Shown here: positions 46,395 through 57,487 of the stretch, piece after piece
Layout: each line of letters opens with the position of its first letter
Numbering within the stretch: position 1 is the first letter of the stretch
Source: Rhododendron vialii
Taxonomy: Eukaryota > Streptophyta > Magnoliopsida > Ericales > Ericaceae
Assembly: GCF_030253575.1 (NCBI RefSeq)
Contig: NC_080568.1
Coordinates: 6,361,501 to 6,425,500, forward strand
Direction of reading: 5' to 3'
DNA: 64,000 bases
The notes under the pieces: model-generated
Databases searched by the model: none
Told to the model about the DNA's origin: nothing
Seen by the model: only the letters and a program-made list of their open reading frames with translations
Position numbers and translations under genes: made by a program

Positions 46395-49300
46395 ATGGCA
46401 GGAGGTGGAGGTGGAGGACACGCTCCGCCGCCCAAGCAGGACGAGTTGCAGCCACATCCGTCCAAGGACCAGCTGCCCAACATTTCTTACTGCATTACTA
46501 GTCCTCCTCCATGGCGTGAGTTTTCTCTCATTTACAGTACTTTATTTTCAATTTCAATTTCCTCATGTGAGTAAATATGTGTGTCTATATTGATAAATGC
46601 ACAAATTCATGTTTGTAACTTATCCATCTGTTTCTCTTACAAACTGATTCAGAGAACTTTTGATTTATTTGTGTATGTTTTTTATGTGAATATATGAGCA
46701 TGTTGTTCTTGTATTTCAATGATTTGGAAGTATTCTGAGTAGTGGCTGAGAGGCGTGTCTATAGCATGATTGTATATGTATTGCCATGGACGGATGATGG
46801 TATTTTTGTTTTTGTTTTTTTTGGTTTGGGGGGGTTGTGTAAAAACTACTAGAATTAATCCACCAACAAAAAAACTTGAAACGTTATCCGAAATTTCTAC
46901 TATGCATTCCTTTATGTGAACAAATATAGCTGTAAAAAACGAGTAAGATTACATATATTCTCGTGCACGCATTTTAATTTAAATAAAAATGAGAGTATTG
47001 TTCCAAAGAATGGGTGGCAAACTTGATAATTTTGACAAGATTTGTAGCTAATTCTTAATAAAGAGGAATTTCTTCGAAATCTTTAGGTGGGGTTTGTCCC
47101 CTCTAGCCCCTCAGTGAATCGCAGTGGCCTTTAGTTTACATTTTCATTGAGAAAATCCTCTTTGTTTTGCTTGTATGTCGTTCCTTTGGCTACTGGATAC
47201 ATTCAACATTAACATGTATTTTTTCTCCTATTTCTCTACCATCTAACCGGCATATTTCTTTCACCAGTTAACCAAATTGTCCTAAAGAGTATGTTGTTGT
47301 CTTGATGTAGCCGAGGCCATACTTCTTGGATTCCAACACTACCTTGTGATGCTAGGCACAACTGTTCTGATTCCCACTTCGCTCGTTCCCCAAATGGGAG
47401 GAGGAAATGTAAGACTTTTGACAAGGACAAGAACAGTTTCACAAACTACTCTTGATACTTAATTTCATTATGTATTTTGCTATAACGGGGGGGTTATTCA
47501 AATTACTCGTTCCTTGTTGACCTAATTTTAACAAACTGTTGGCCTTCTCAGGAAGAGAAAGCAAAGGTGATCCAGACAATACTATTTGTCGCTGGTTTGA
47601 ACACTCTAGCTCAGACAATGTTTGGAACCCGGTTACCCGCTGTGATTGGAGGGTCTTACACCTTTGTACCCACGACAGTATCAATTATATTGGCTGGACG
47701 ATATAACAGCATTTTGGACCCTGTGGAGGTTGCTTGATGAACCCCACCCACTTCTGTTACAGCATGTCTTTCATATTTATGCAAATTTTATCCCTTTCCT
47801 GTGATGACTTTGCAGAAATTTGAGAAGATAATGCGAGGAACACAGGGAGCACTTATTGTTGCCTCAACTCTACAGATTGTCATCGGTTTTAGTGGTCTTT
47901 GGCGTAATGTCGCAAGGTAGGTTAAACTTTCTCGATGACAATTGGTTTTCTTTTAATATTTACAGTGCTATAGCAAGATTCAAGCAAGAGAGAGCCACTA
48001 CTACTTGTGGAATTTTCTTATCGCAGTTCATTTGCGAATGTCTAAGTCACTTCATAATTTTTTGGTCATACTTCTAGGTTCTTGAGTCCACTATCTGTCG
48101 TCCCTTTGGTAGCTCTGACTGGCTTTGGGCTCTATGAGCTTGGTTTTCCTCTGGTATGCATTTAGGTGATTGCTTTTAGTTTTGGATGAAGAAATTTCAG
48201 CTAATAGATGTGCTTATTTATTTATTTATTTTTGATAAGTAGCTAATAGATGTGCTTATGGTTTATGACTGTTTCTCTTCACTATTCTGTGTGTTGTTGT
48301 TGGATGGTATTTGGCATTGGATGTGTAGGTTGCAAAATGCGTGGAAATTGGACTTCCCCAGCTTATCTTTCTAGTAATCTTCTCACAGGTAAGGGTCAAG
48401 TTTTGAATCATCCGTTGGTATAGAATCTCAACTGAGATTCCGGTGTAAATGGTCTTATACTACAATGTTTTATGCAGTACATACCTCATCTAATGAAAGG
48501 AGAAAGGCAGATCTTTGATCGCTTTGCTGTTATATTCTCTGTTACCATTGTGTGGATCTATGCGCATCTTCTCACTGTTGGTGGTGCATATAAGCATGCA
48601 CCTTCAAAAACTCAAACAAGCTGCCGAACAGATCGTGCTGGTATTATAGGCGGAGCTCCATGGTAATTATTTTTCCTCTATAACTGAGGCTTGGAGATTC
48701 GTTGTCTGTTTGTTGTTAAGTAGTCGTGCTGTGGCCAACGTGTAACTGGAAATTTACTTTTTTGGTTTTGGGTGAATGAGGGGAAGTTGTAGAAACCATG
48801 AGTGCAAATATCAAAAGAGGGCATACCGTCTTGACCTATTATTGCTTAAACATGAAAAAAGCTTGTTGATTGCCACAGAAAGCTAGAACTAGGAGTATGT
48901 GATGGGATGACATTTTGGTTCATTGCTCACGTATTGTAGTGCTCTTTGGTTGCAGGATAAGCGTTCCTTATCCGTTTCAATGGGGAGCCCCCACGTTTGA
49001 TGCTGGGGAATGTTTTGCTATGATGTCTGCTTCATTTGTTGCTCTTGTTGAGGTTTGTTCACTTTTACTCGTGCTTAAAATAAATTCTCAGTGCATTGTT
49101 GAATTTTGTGTTTCAACCGGTTCCTGTTTACATATCCCCCAAACTGAATATCCGGTTTGGTCCTAAAAAAAAGCCAAAACCTGGACCGAACCGGACCAGA
49201 CCGGTATCACCCTTACTCATAATCTCATCTACTTGTCATTGTTCTCGTGTAGTTTTGCTTGCATGCTGTTATGGGGTAAAATTCTTGTATCGTTATGGTA

Positions 49301-51161
49301 GATTTTACCCAAGATCTTATGGACTTTTGAAGCAAGAGCTTCCTATAATTACCTCGTCACATATAAGCAAACAGTTTTCTTATTCATCATGAGTTTTCTC
49401 GACTACAAAAGAAAAATTGCCTTTCCTCATGTTTTCTTACGCTTTCTTTTGTATAATCCGTATTTCGTTGTTTCAGTTCTTTTGAGCTAGAAATCTCTTC
49501 AGGTTGGTTGCTGTTGCTTTAAGGTAGATATATATTGATGTCTAATCTGAGTGAATTTACAAGAAAAAATTCATGTTTTCTAAATGTCGACAGTCCACTG
49601 GTGCCTTCTATGCTGTGTCAAGGTATGCTGGTGCAACTCCTATTCCTCCTTCCGTTCTCAGTCGTGGCGTCGGTTGGCAGGTAATTTTGCTTATGAAGAA
49701 TGATTGTTTGTGCTCTATTTTGGCCTCATTAACACATTACTATATGCTTTAGTATGAAGGAAAGAATTCATGATTTTTTAAAACATTAAACACATACTAT
49801 AAAGCAGTAGTTTTTCAACTTCGGCTTAGTGCAGTTCCCGAACTAAGAAAGTAAATTTCCAATTGGAGTAAATGATATCTGATAAACTCCTATAGGTTCT
49901 AATTTGCTTTCCTTTTTGTTTTCATTTTTGGTGGCCTAAGGGAGTGGGCATATTGTTCTCTGGAATCTTTGGAACTGGGATTGGGTCATCAGTATCTGTG
50001 TAAGATCCTTATGCTGAAAATCCACGAGTACTTAGAAATTTTATTAACACCTTGTTACAAAATTTCTACAATTGATAAGCATGAGAGCCTTGTTTGTTTC
50101 CTAAACAGTGAAAATGCTGGTTTGCTCGCATTGACACGTGTCGGCAGCAGAAGAGTTGTGCAGATTTCTGCTGGCTTCATGATATTCTTTTCCATACTTG
50201 GTAATTATCCACATTTCACGTCCTAAGCATTTCAACACATGCATGGAATTGAGTAGATATGCGTCTATCTACGGTAGAACATTTTGTTAACATACATGGT
50301 TTTTTCAGGGAAATTTGGAGCTGTTTTTGCCTCAATTCCGGCGCCTATCATCGCAGCTTTGTATTGTCTTTTCTTCGCCTACGTAGGTTAGCGTTTGGAA
50401 CCACGATTTAGGTTTTCCTCTGTTTGTTTTGTTGTGTGTTAAATTATGACTTATTCAAGTGTAACAATTATCCTTACATTGTTTATGTATGGACAGGTGC
50501 TGGAGGTCTAAGCTTCCTACAGTTCTGCAATTTAAACAGCTTCAGAACCAAGTTCATACTTGGGTTCTCAATTTTCATGGGCTTCTCAATACCCCAGTAC
50601 TTCGACGGGTATACGGCAGTAAACGGCTATGGTCCTGTCCATACTGGAGCTAGATGGGTATTTCCTTTCCTCCAATCGCTCGCTTGAATTGTTTTCATTT
50701 TCTGTTTGTCAATTTTGCGAAGGTCCAGAAAATTGTTTGGCAAACTTTTTCCAGGGAAAAAAAAATCCTGAACTCAAACCACTGTCCCATAACACGTAAT
50801 GTTTTCCAAATGTTACATATACAATGGGGCAATAATGATTGTTTACAAACTTTTCATTAGTACTAGTGTTTCCGAAAAGAAGACAGTATAAATAACAAAC
50901 TGGTTATTAGGCTAACCAAGCATATGACTTCTTATTTGGCAGTTCAACGACATGATCAACGTGCCCTTCTCATCGAAGCCATTCATTGCCGGTTTCTTGG
51001 CTTTATTTTTAGACGTCACGTTAAATCGGAAAGACAACCCGACCAGGAAGGACAGGGGAATGCACTGGTGGGACAGGTTCCGTTTGTTCAAGACCGACAC
51101 GAGGAGTGAAGAATTCTACTCTCTTCCCTTCAATCTCAACAAGTTCTTCCCCTCGGTCTAA
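46395..51161 (+). CDS. NAT6: Nucleobase-ascorbate transporter, NAT6-like
   Basis: Fourteen exons: 46395-46515, 47311-47408, 47552-47728, 47816-47916, 48078-48153, 48329-48388, 48478-48662, 48956-49052, 49594-49680, 49941-49999, 50109-50200, 50309-50386, 50497-50657, 50943-51161. All introns are GT-AG, and the product has 536 residues, the usual NAT length. A Gly/Pro-rich cytosolic head (MAGGGGGG) leads to ISYCITSPPPWPEA and a multi-pass membrane protein. The family's QH pair is at about 49-50 (GFQHYLVMLG), and the NAT signature ENAGLLALTR lies at about 355-364 with its essential Asn, Gly, Thr and Arg present. The tail ends SLPFNLNKFFPSV, typical of NAT6/NAT7. The family moves xanthine, uric acid and nucleobases with protons across membranes; the plant substrate of this clade is not firmly known. 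The start is the first ATG after a long leader with a GAGAGA tract. Confidence 0.94.
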
Positions 51162-51619
51162 TATCCCCATTAGCTCATCGTGGGTATTTCTCCAGTGATC
51201 CCATCTGCTTCTTTTTCTTGTGCCACCCTATCCTTTTTGGGACAACAAAGCAGTATAGATGAATCTGTGCTTTTCTGAAGCACTCCTTTTGAGTTGTTTT
51301 CTCCCTCTGTCAAGACTCAAACTGGTGAAATGTTGCATGGGATATGACTCATTTGGCATAGTGTAAATGGCTGTTTGTTTTTAACTTTAAAAAGTTTTAT
51401 AAGAGCAACATTCCCTACAGAAGTGGATTTGAGAATCTGTCTTTTGGATTTTTTGAACAAATTTAACATAGTTGTATGGTGTTTGTACTAGCTGTGAAGT
51501 CTTGATTTGGCTCAATACTTGTCCAGGCCCATATCATAGCACTGGACAAGATACAATCCACCTTCTCATCATGAGAGATCTCATCAAAGGGTTCATTTTC
51601 CAAGCAGTTCAAAGAGATA

Positions 51620-51881
51620 CTCCCTCCGTCCCAATTTGTTTGTTCACTTTTTGACTTTTAAGTGTCCCAAAATATTTGTCCAATATGAGTTTGACTTGTT
51701 AAAATTTCCTTAATGCCCTTTCTCTTTCAAAGAAATAATGCATTGGAGAATGTCCACTCCCATTTAATGCTAGGAAATTGAGGCGTATTCTTGGAAAATC
51801 AAAACTCTTAAAGAGCAATCATTATGTTCCCTTAAAAAGTTGATTTTTCAAAAATGGATAAACAAATCGGGACGGAGGGAG
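51620..51881. mobile_element. Stowaway MITE
   Basis: 262-bp element with clean ends CTCCCTCCGTCCCAATTTGT and ACAAATCGGGACGGAGGGAG, bounded by TA on both sides (51618-51619 and 51882-51883). The interior is AT-rich, non-coding and partly palindromic (TTCACTTTTTGACTTTTAAG, TTAAAAAGTTGATTTTTCAA). It lies about 460 bases beyond the NAT6 stop. Confidence 0.9.
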
Positions 51882-52377
51882 TATTAGCAAGTGCCTAGAA
51901 GCATTGCTCTAGTTTCTTACAAGAGATGTAGACTACTTCTTAAAAGAGGGGACGTTTCCACTAAGTTAGAAGTTATGGACTACTTCTTGTACTCCATCTG
52001 TTTGCATTTGTTAGTTTGTTTTTGAAATCTGTGTTATTTTTTACTGTTTATATATTTTAATATGAATTTTAAAAAATATGCAATATAGATTTTGTTTGGC
52101 AGATCTCTATTAGTTTTATTATACGAAGTTCGCAAAATCTTGAAAATAATTATAAATTGAAAGATGTAAGCAATCATTAATGGCACATATTTTAAAAATG
52201 AACCAACAAATGTGGACTGAGGTATTAGAACTTTGTAGTCAAGTTGTTTCTACTAAACTAAAAGTTGTAGAAAATGTGTTGGGTGTTTTAGTTAAAAATG
52301 TGTTGGATGTTTTAGACTTAGTTTAGTTATAAACAACTCACCTAAAGCAAAAAAGTTGTAGTGCTAAAAATTTAGCA

Positions 52378-52617
52378 AAACGTGTTCCGCTTTTCCCTCT
52401 TAAAAAATAAGTACTTATTTGCAATTTTGAAGCTTAAAAATAATAGGTTTACTGAAATAAAAAAATATGCAATATAGATATTATTTGATAGATTTCGATG
52501 AGATCTATCAAACCCTGTTAAAAAAAAAATTAAAAATTATTTTTATGAACTCATTATTTTTAAGCTTGAAAATAGGTCCCATTTTTTAATTTATTATTTG
52601 AGAAAGTGGAACGGGGC
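52378..52617. mobile_element. Tourist-like MITE, copy 6 (degraded)
   Basis: Interior matches the family (AAAATAAGTACTTATTT, AAATATGCAATATAGAT, GATTTCGATGAGATCTATCA) and the right end GAACGGGGCC is recognisable. The left end (ACGTGTTCCGCTTTTCCC) is altered and no target duplication is evident. Confidence 0.45.
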
Positions 52618-53142
52618 CGAGTCGTGTTCGCTTGTGAAAGGGGCGTGTCCATAATTTCGTTCATAAATTAGGGAGGTAAATATCCTGTCTAAGATCTAAA
52701 CACAGATTAATACAACCGGTAGAAATGACGGAGATAACTAGGCACTAGGGCCGGAAAGCCTTACGGCACATGATTTTTGGGACAAAGGAGATCGGACTCC
52801 GATAAATAGTTACTAGTTAGTGCTAGAGAAGACGACATTCCAGAAGCATCTTGATGAACTGCCCAGCCTGTTTGTCAACAACCATCTAGTAACGATTGTT
52901 TCTTCCCGCTCCATAAGCTAGAACTCTCAACACTTGTTAGAGAAGTGGTAGAAACAAAGGAAGATAAGTGCCTTGTATAGTTTCAAAGTTTTTCTCATGA
53001 ATAGTTTCGATATGGATGATTTGCATATGATTGGACTTGAAAAGAAATTAGTTGAGGTGGTAACCAAAAAAATTCTAAATACACGCATATGAATATATAT
53101 GAGAATTCCTCTGGCATGGTATTGAGAGGCAGGGCCGCATGA

Positions 53143-53255
53143 TCCTTTATGCCTCTCTACCGAAGGGGTTTTCCGGCCATTGAATTTAAAATATAAAAAA
53201 AGAATCACACAATCTAATAGCTGGAAAACCCCTCGGCATAGAGGCACATGAGTTT
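53143..53255. mobile_element. Short foldback element
   Basis: Arms ATGCCTCTCTACCGAAGGGG and TTTTCCGGC on the left; AGCTGGAAAACCCCTCGGCA and TAGAGGCA on the right. The loop is about 45 bases. It breaks any coding reading of the 133-codon minus-strand frame here. No clear target duplication. Confidence 0.55.
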
Positions 53256-55429
53256 TCGGCAGGCTAGAGACGGATTTAGAAATTTGCACTAGTGGGAGCA
53301 CACTAATTAGTAAATTTAACTTGTACATTTATAATTCCTTAATTAATGCATTTTTTGCGGTAAAACAACAAATTGACGAATATATTTGTAATTTCATCTT
53401 ATAATTAGCAGAAAGGAATGAGCTTGCACAAAAAGATATGATGGTATGAAAATTTACCACTCAAAGAAATACATCAGACAAATATCCTCGTAATAGAAGT
53501 CTAGAGTAATTTTATTGGAGCAATACTATCACAAATTTTCATATATAATTGAAATTCTTAAGAAAATTGATTCTATAATTTTACAAAGTCGAGTGGGGCA
53601 CGGCCCCCACTTGTATCCGTCCCTGATTTTTGGCACAAAGGAGATCCAACCCGGTTTGGAGTACTCTACAATCATGTTGAGCATCATCTTCCATCTTTAC
53701 CAATAAAGCTGCACAGTAACCAGTGTTCGTTCTCATTTTATTTTGTTCTTCTGCACTAATACCCTTGCAAAAGGAATTTTTGGGGGTTATCATTCCCTTG
53801 AACTGATGAACCACTAATCCCGTAATTCACAATGATTCCTCTTTGTTTAAATTTTCTTTTCCTTGCTTTTCCACTCTTTAGAATGTAATTTTTTCGAGAT
53901 CACCACCAATGAGTTGGAATGAGTTGACCCCATCATGTATTATTAGAAACTTTTTAAGCTGATAATGTAGAGTATATGATCCACATATCAGAATATAATC
54001 CCTTATTTTTTCCCTCTATAATCGGATGTCTCGGTCAGCTTGCATGCACCTCGACTAATGATGTCAGGGTCTTGAAGTTACTAACCGGGCAAATCCTCCC
54101 GTGGCCTCATGCTAGGTTTGGAATGTTTGCCATGAGTGGTTTGATCCTGTAACCATATGAAAGACAAGCACTTATTAGCTCTCTCATGTCCATTTGGCTT
54201 AATCCCTTGGGTTCATGTCAAAATATAATCCGATCTTAGTCAAAGAGAAAGCACAGTATTCCAGAAGTCAATTTTTTAATGTAATCATTTTGTAATAGAA
54301 GAGATCAAGGGGATTAAATTATTTTATGGGGTTTTCAATATAGCATGCTGAAATATTTGGTCTTCTTTGCAAGATTAGTCCCATACGGATTATGAAGAAT
54401 CGATTCTTTTTTAAGGTTAAAAGAAAGGGGCAATGGATCAGAGATGCTTCATTATCTACTTGAGGACTATTGCATATAGAAGAGTATCGAAAATGTTTTT
54501 ATACATATGTTTCTATGCAATTTTAGCGATCGCACAAAAAGACTCTTCTTGTGGCTGAATTGCACGAGAACAGAGATATGTAGGAAAACGGGTCAATGTG
54601 ATGTGGTTATTTATCATTTCATTTGAGTTTGATGGTGTGTTCTTGAAGAGTCCCATTTTAAGAACAAGAAGAAGTTTTCTATCCAAAAAAAAAAAAAAGA
54701 AGAAAGGGGTAAAGGAACCTAAAAATAAAAGAAGGGTTTACCACTTTGTACCCATAGATGGTCTTGTTCGTTTTGAGGTCTCAAAATCCATGGGCACGGT
54801 CTTCAATAATTTTTTTTTATCTCCCTTGCAGCTTGGTCCGAAGAAGTTACAAAATTTCAAACTTAGAACATCTGAGTTTACAGTTCATCCCTATTACCAC
54901 TTGAGCTATCTCTTGGCGTTTCCTAGAATTTTATGCGTGTTAGATTCAAATTCAAATCAGAGGTGTTAGCCACTCTCCAAGTTAATCTTGACCACTCATT
55001 TTAAAATCCTTGGTAATATTATGGGTTCTTTTTCTAGGTACCAAGAATTGCTCCTTGTGGGAAGAATACGGAGAGAGCAACTTCAAAATCATGTAGTACT
55101 ACTTTCCAGAAGAAAAAGGACAAAAAAACCCATTTGGAATACTTCCCAAGAAAACTTTACTAGTGTTCGTTTAGGTTCGAATGTTTCAAAAGCTAGGTTG
55201 TGGACATATACAAAACCTGCCCCACAAGGTACTACATGTGAACAAAGAACCATAATGATTGAGAATTCCCTACATCAAAAACTTTCCAAGCAGTAGAGGA
55301 GTGAGTATTCATTGTTAATGAAGCACCGCTACATAATACTTTGCGGGTTGTGAGAGCCACACACTCGGTGAGGAAACTTGTAGTGTGCCGAATCCGGTTC
55401 AACTGTTGGGCCGAACCCGCCATGCTTTA
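53256..55429. other. Intergenic, no supported gene
   Basis: AT-rich, with a poly(A) run at about 54686-54699. Frames of 102 and 123 codons (54598-54969, 54988-55296) have no recognisable domain. Nothing else definable was seen. Confidence 0.4.
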
Positions 55430-55930
55430 GGCTTGCCAAAGCTAGTACCCCAAGCCCCTAGAGGCAAGATGGGCCGAATGTAAGTGGGCTGTGGCAACAA
55501 ACCGACCCGTTCCTTCTGGTCCAAAAGGGGACCTAGAACCCTGATTAGAAAGTGTCGGTCTTGACCGACGGCATGCCCGACCCGGATAAGGATCCGAGAG
55601 TCAATTGTAAATATTTATGGTACCACATTCCAGGCTCATGGGATCAACCATGTCCATATGCTGGCCAAACGTCACCATGATGTCATGACCGAGGCGATTA
55701 CACGTGAAGAGGATAAAACTTAAGAGAGGCACCGCTCCTAATCTGAGATCTTTTATTCATTTCTCCATTCTACTTCAAGTACTGATTTAGGCATTGGAGT
55801 GCCTCTTGAATGACTCCAGCTGGGTAGCACTAATGGTTGTTCATTTTACAGGCTAAACTCGATCTAGGAAGGAGAGGGAGGCGTTCGGATCTATCCATAG
55901 AGTGATCTCAAATCCCCACCTCCACAGAAA
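55430..55930. mobile_element. Probable LTR-retrotransposon remnant
   Basis: GC-richer than its surroundings. It contains wording typical of the LTRs of plant retroelements: GATCTTTTATTCATTTCTCC followed by CATTCTACTTCAAGTACTGA, TTTAGGCATTGGAGTGCC, then GGCTAAACTCGATCTAGGAA. Upstream GTGTCGGTCTTGACCGACGG is a palindrome. No paired LTR, primer-binding site or polyprotein frame is visible, so it would be a solo or truncated LTR. Confidence 0.35.
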
Positions 55931-56947
55931 ATCATCCAAATGTATAATGAGAAGACTCCTGAAACATCATGTGGCAGAACTCGAGAACCAAGTAATAGTT
56001 TTTCCACGGTAGAGAAATGCAAGACCCCTCCTCATTGAATACAAATGAGTGCTTCACCAGACAGTCACAAGAAGTTAAGACACTTCCCTTCATTTAATAT
56101 ATTACAGGTTGTAGTCCCCTACAAGATTAGGCAGCTAGTAGTCCAATCATCATTTAATGTATGATCCAAGACCACACAACACCTCACATGGGTTTTCATA
56201 GGGCTATCAAGGGTTTACACATGTGAATCATAGAAGGAAATTTTGAGAAATGGGAGCTCAAATAGGTTAAGACTAATCAGGCTTACCAGAGTCATCAAAT
56301 TTGGAACTCAAAAGCTGTAGTGGGTGTTTGAGTTGCTTTGTCATTGCTGAAAATGTTTGAATTTGAAATTTGTTCAAAAAAATGTCAAAAAAACAACTTT
56401 AGCGGGCCTAAGTAGAAATTGTCTTTAAAACTTTTACCCTAAAATTATTTTAAAACGTGTTTATTAAACATGGTTTGACGAAATTAGTTGGGAGAGAGAT
56501 TACGGGGAGAGAAGAACTGAGGGAATGCAAAATAGGGTCAACTCTAGTATCTAGCATTTAGTTCGATCCAATTTTGGGCTTTTTGTGGGTTAAAAGACTT
56601 GATTTTAAAAAAGTAATCAAAATTATTCATTTCTTGGATATGCAAAGAAGACAATCAACGTAAGAATAATTTCATCGGAATTTTGGTAGGTACGTGAACC
56701 TATCACTTTCGTGCAATAGAACTTGGACGATTTAGCGTTCATATAAAATTTGTCCACTCTCTCCACGTGAAAACTCCCTCCCTCTCTCTCCACGCGATCA
56801 GGAATTCAAACCCGCTTGTGATTGTATTAATCTTCGCTATTCAGATGGTGACATATTGGTTCTTGTAGGTTAATGTCTACCTCAAGGACACCTCCCAGCC
56901 AAACATTCCACAATAATTACAAACCTCTATGGTCACACCCGTCACCC

Positions 56948-57155
56948 CCAATAGGACTTGGCAGCATCCCCGGGTGGAAGCGGTGTCATCCGGCGGCTTA
57001 TATTGGCAATCGACGGCTCGGATTTTAATCCGAGCAATGAACGATTCAAATTTTAATTTTTATGTGCTTGAATTAGATCCGAATCGTCCATGCCAAGATG
57101 AATGGCCGGATCATCCGCTCGACACTGCTGCCAAGCGAGGGCGCTTGGCAGCATC
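56948..57155. mobile_element. Foldback MITE related to 3888-4077
   Basis: Shares the flanking word GGCAGCATC and the core CGATTCAAATTTTAATTTTT / TATGTGCTTGAATTAGATCC with the element near 4 kb. Arms include GGATCATCCGCTCGACACTG on the right and GGTGTCATCCGGCGGC on the left. The 81-codon frame over it is not credible. Confidence 0.5.
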
Positions 57156-57437
57156 TCCCATTCCCACCCAATAGGGGTCGCGGTCTTTTCTTAACCATTA
57201 TTCTTCTCCCCCCTCCAAAAAAAAAAAAAAAAACTAGTTTTGGCCAAAACTGGTCCTTTTAAAATGAAAAGAGAATCAGAGATACTAGAGGTAAGGCGTG
57301 CCCTGAACGGCATGCTTGACCCATACTATATTTTACCATTTCCACTGGCCTCTACTGTCAAAACAAAATGGTTCCTCCTTATCTCTCTCTTTCTTCTTCT
57401 TCTTCTTCCTCATTCATCTAGAGAGACAAAAAGAAAC

Positions 57438-57442
<5 letters not shown>

Positions 57443-57483
<41 letters not shown>
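57443..57483 (+). repeat. GA microsatellite abutting the PADRE start codon
   Basis: About 20 uninterrupted GA units run straight into the ATG at 57484, so the tract occupies the end of the 5' leader. A CT-rich block (CTCTCTCTTTCTTCTTCTTC at about 57381) lies just upstream. GA tracts near plant starts can bind BBR/BPC-type GAGA factors; a regulatory role here is inference. Confidence 0.85.

Positions 57484-57487
<4 letters not shown>

Noticed and set aside
54598..55296. Adjacent 123- and 102-codon frames that might be exons of one gene
   Set aside because: No splice join produces a recognisable protein, and a poly-lysine run comes from a poly(A) tract.
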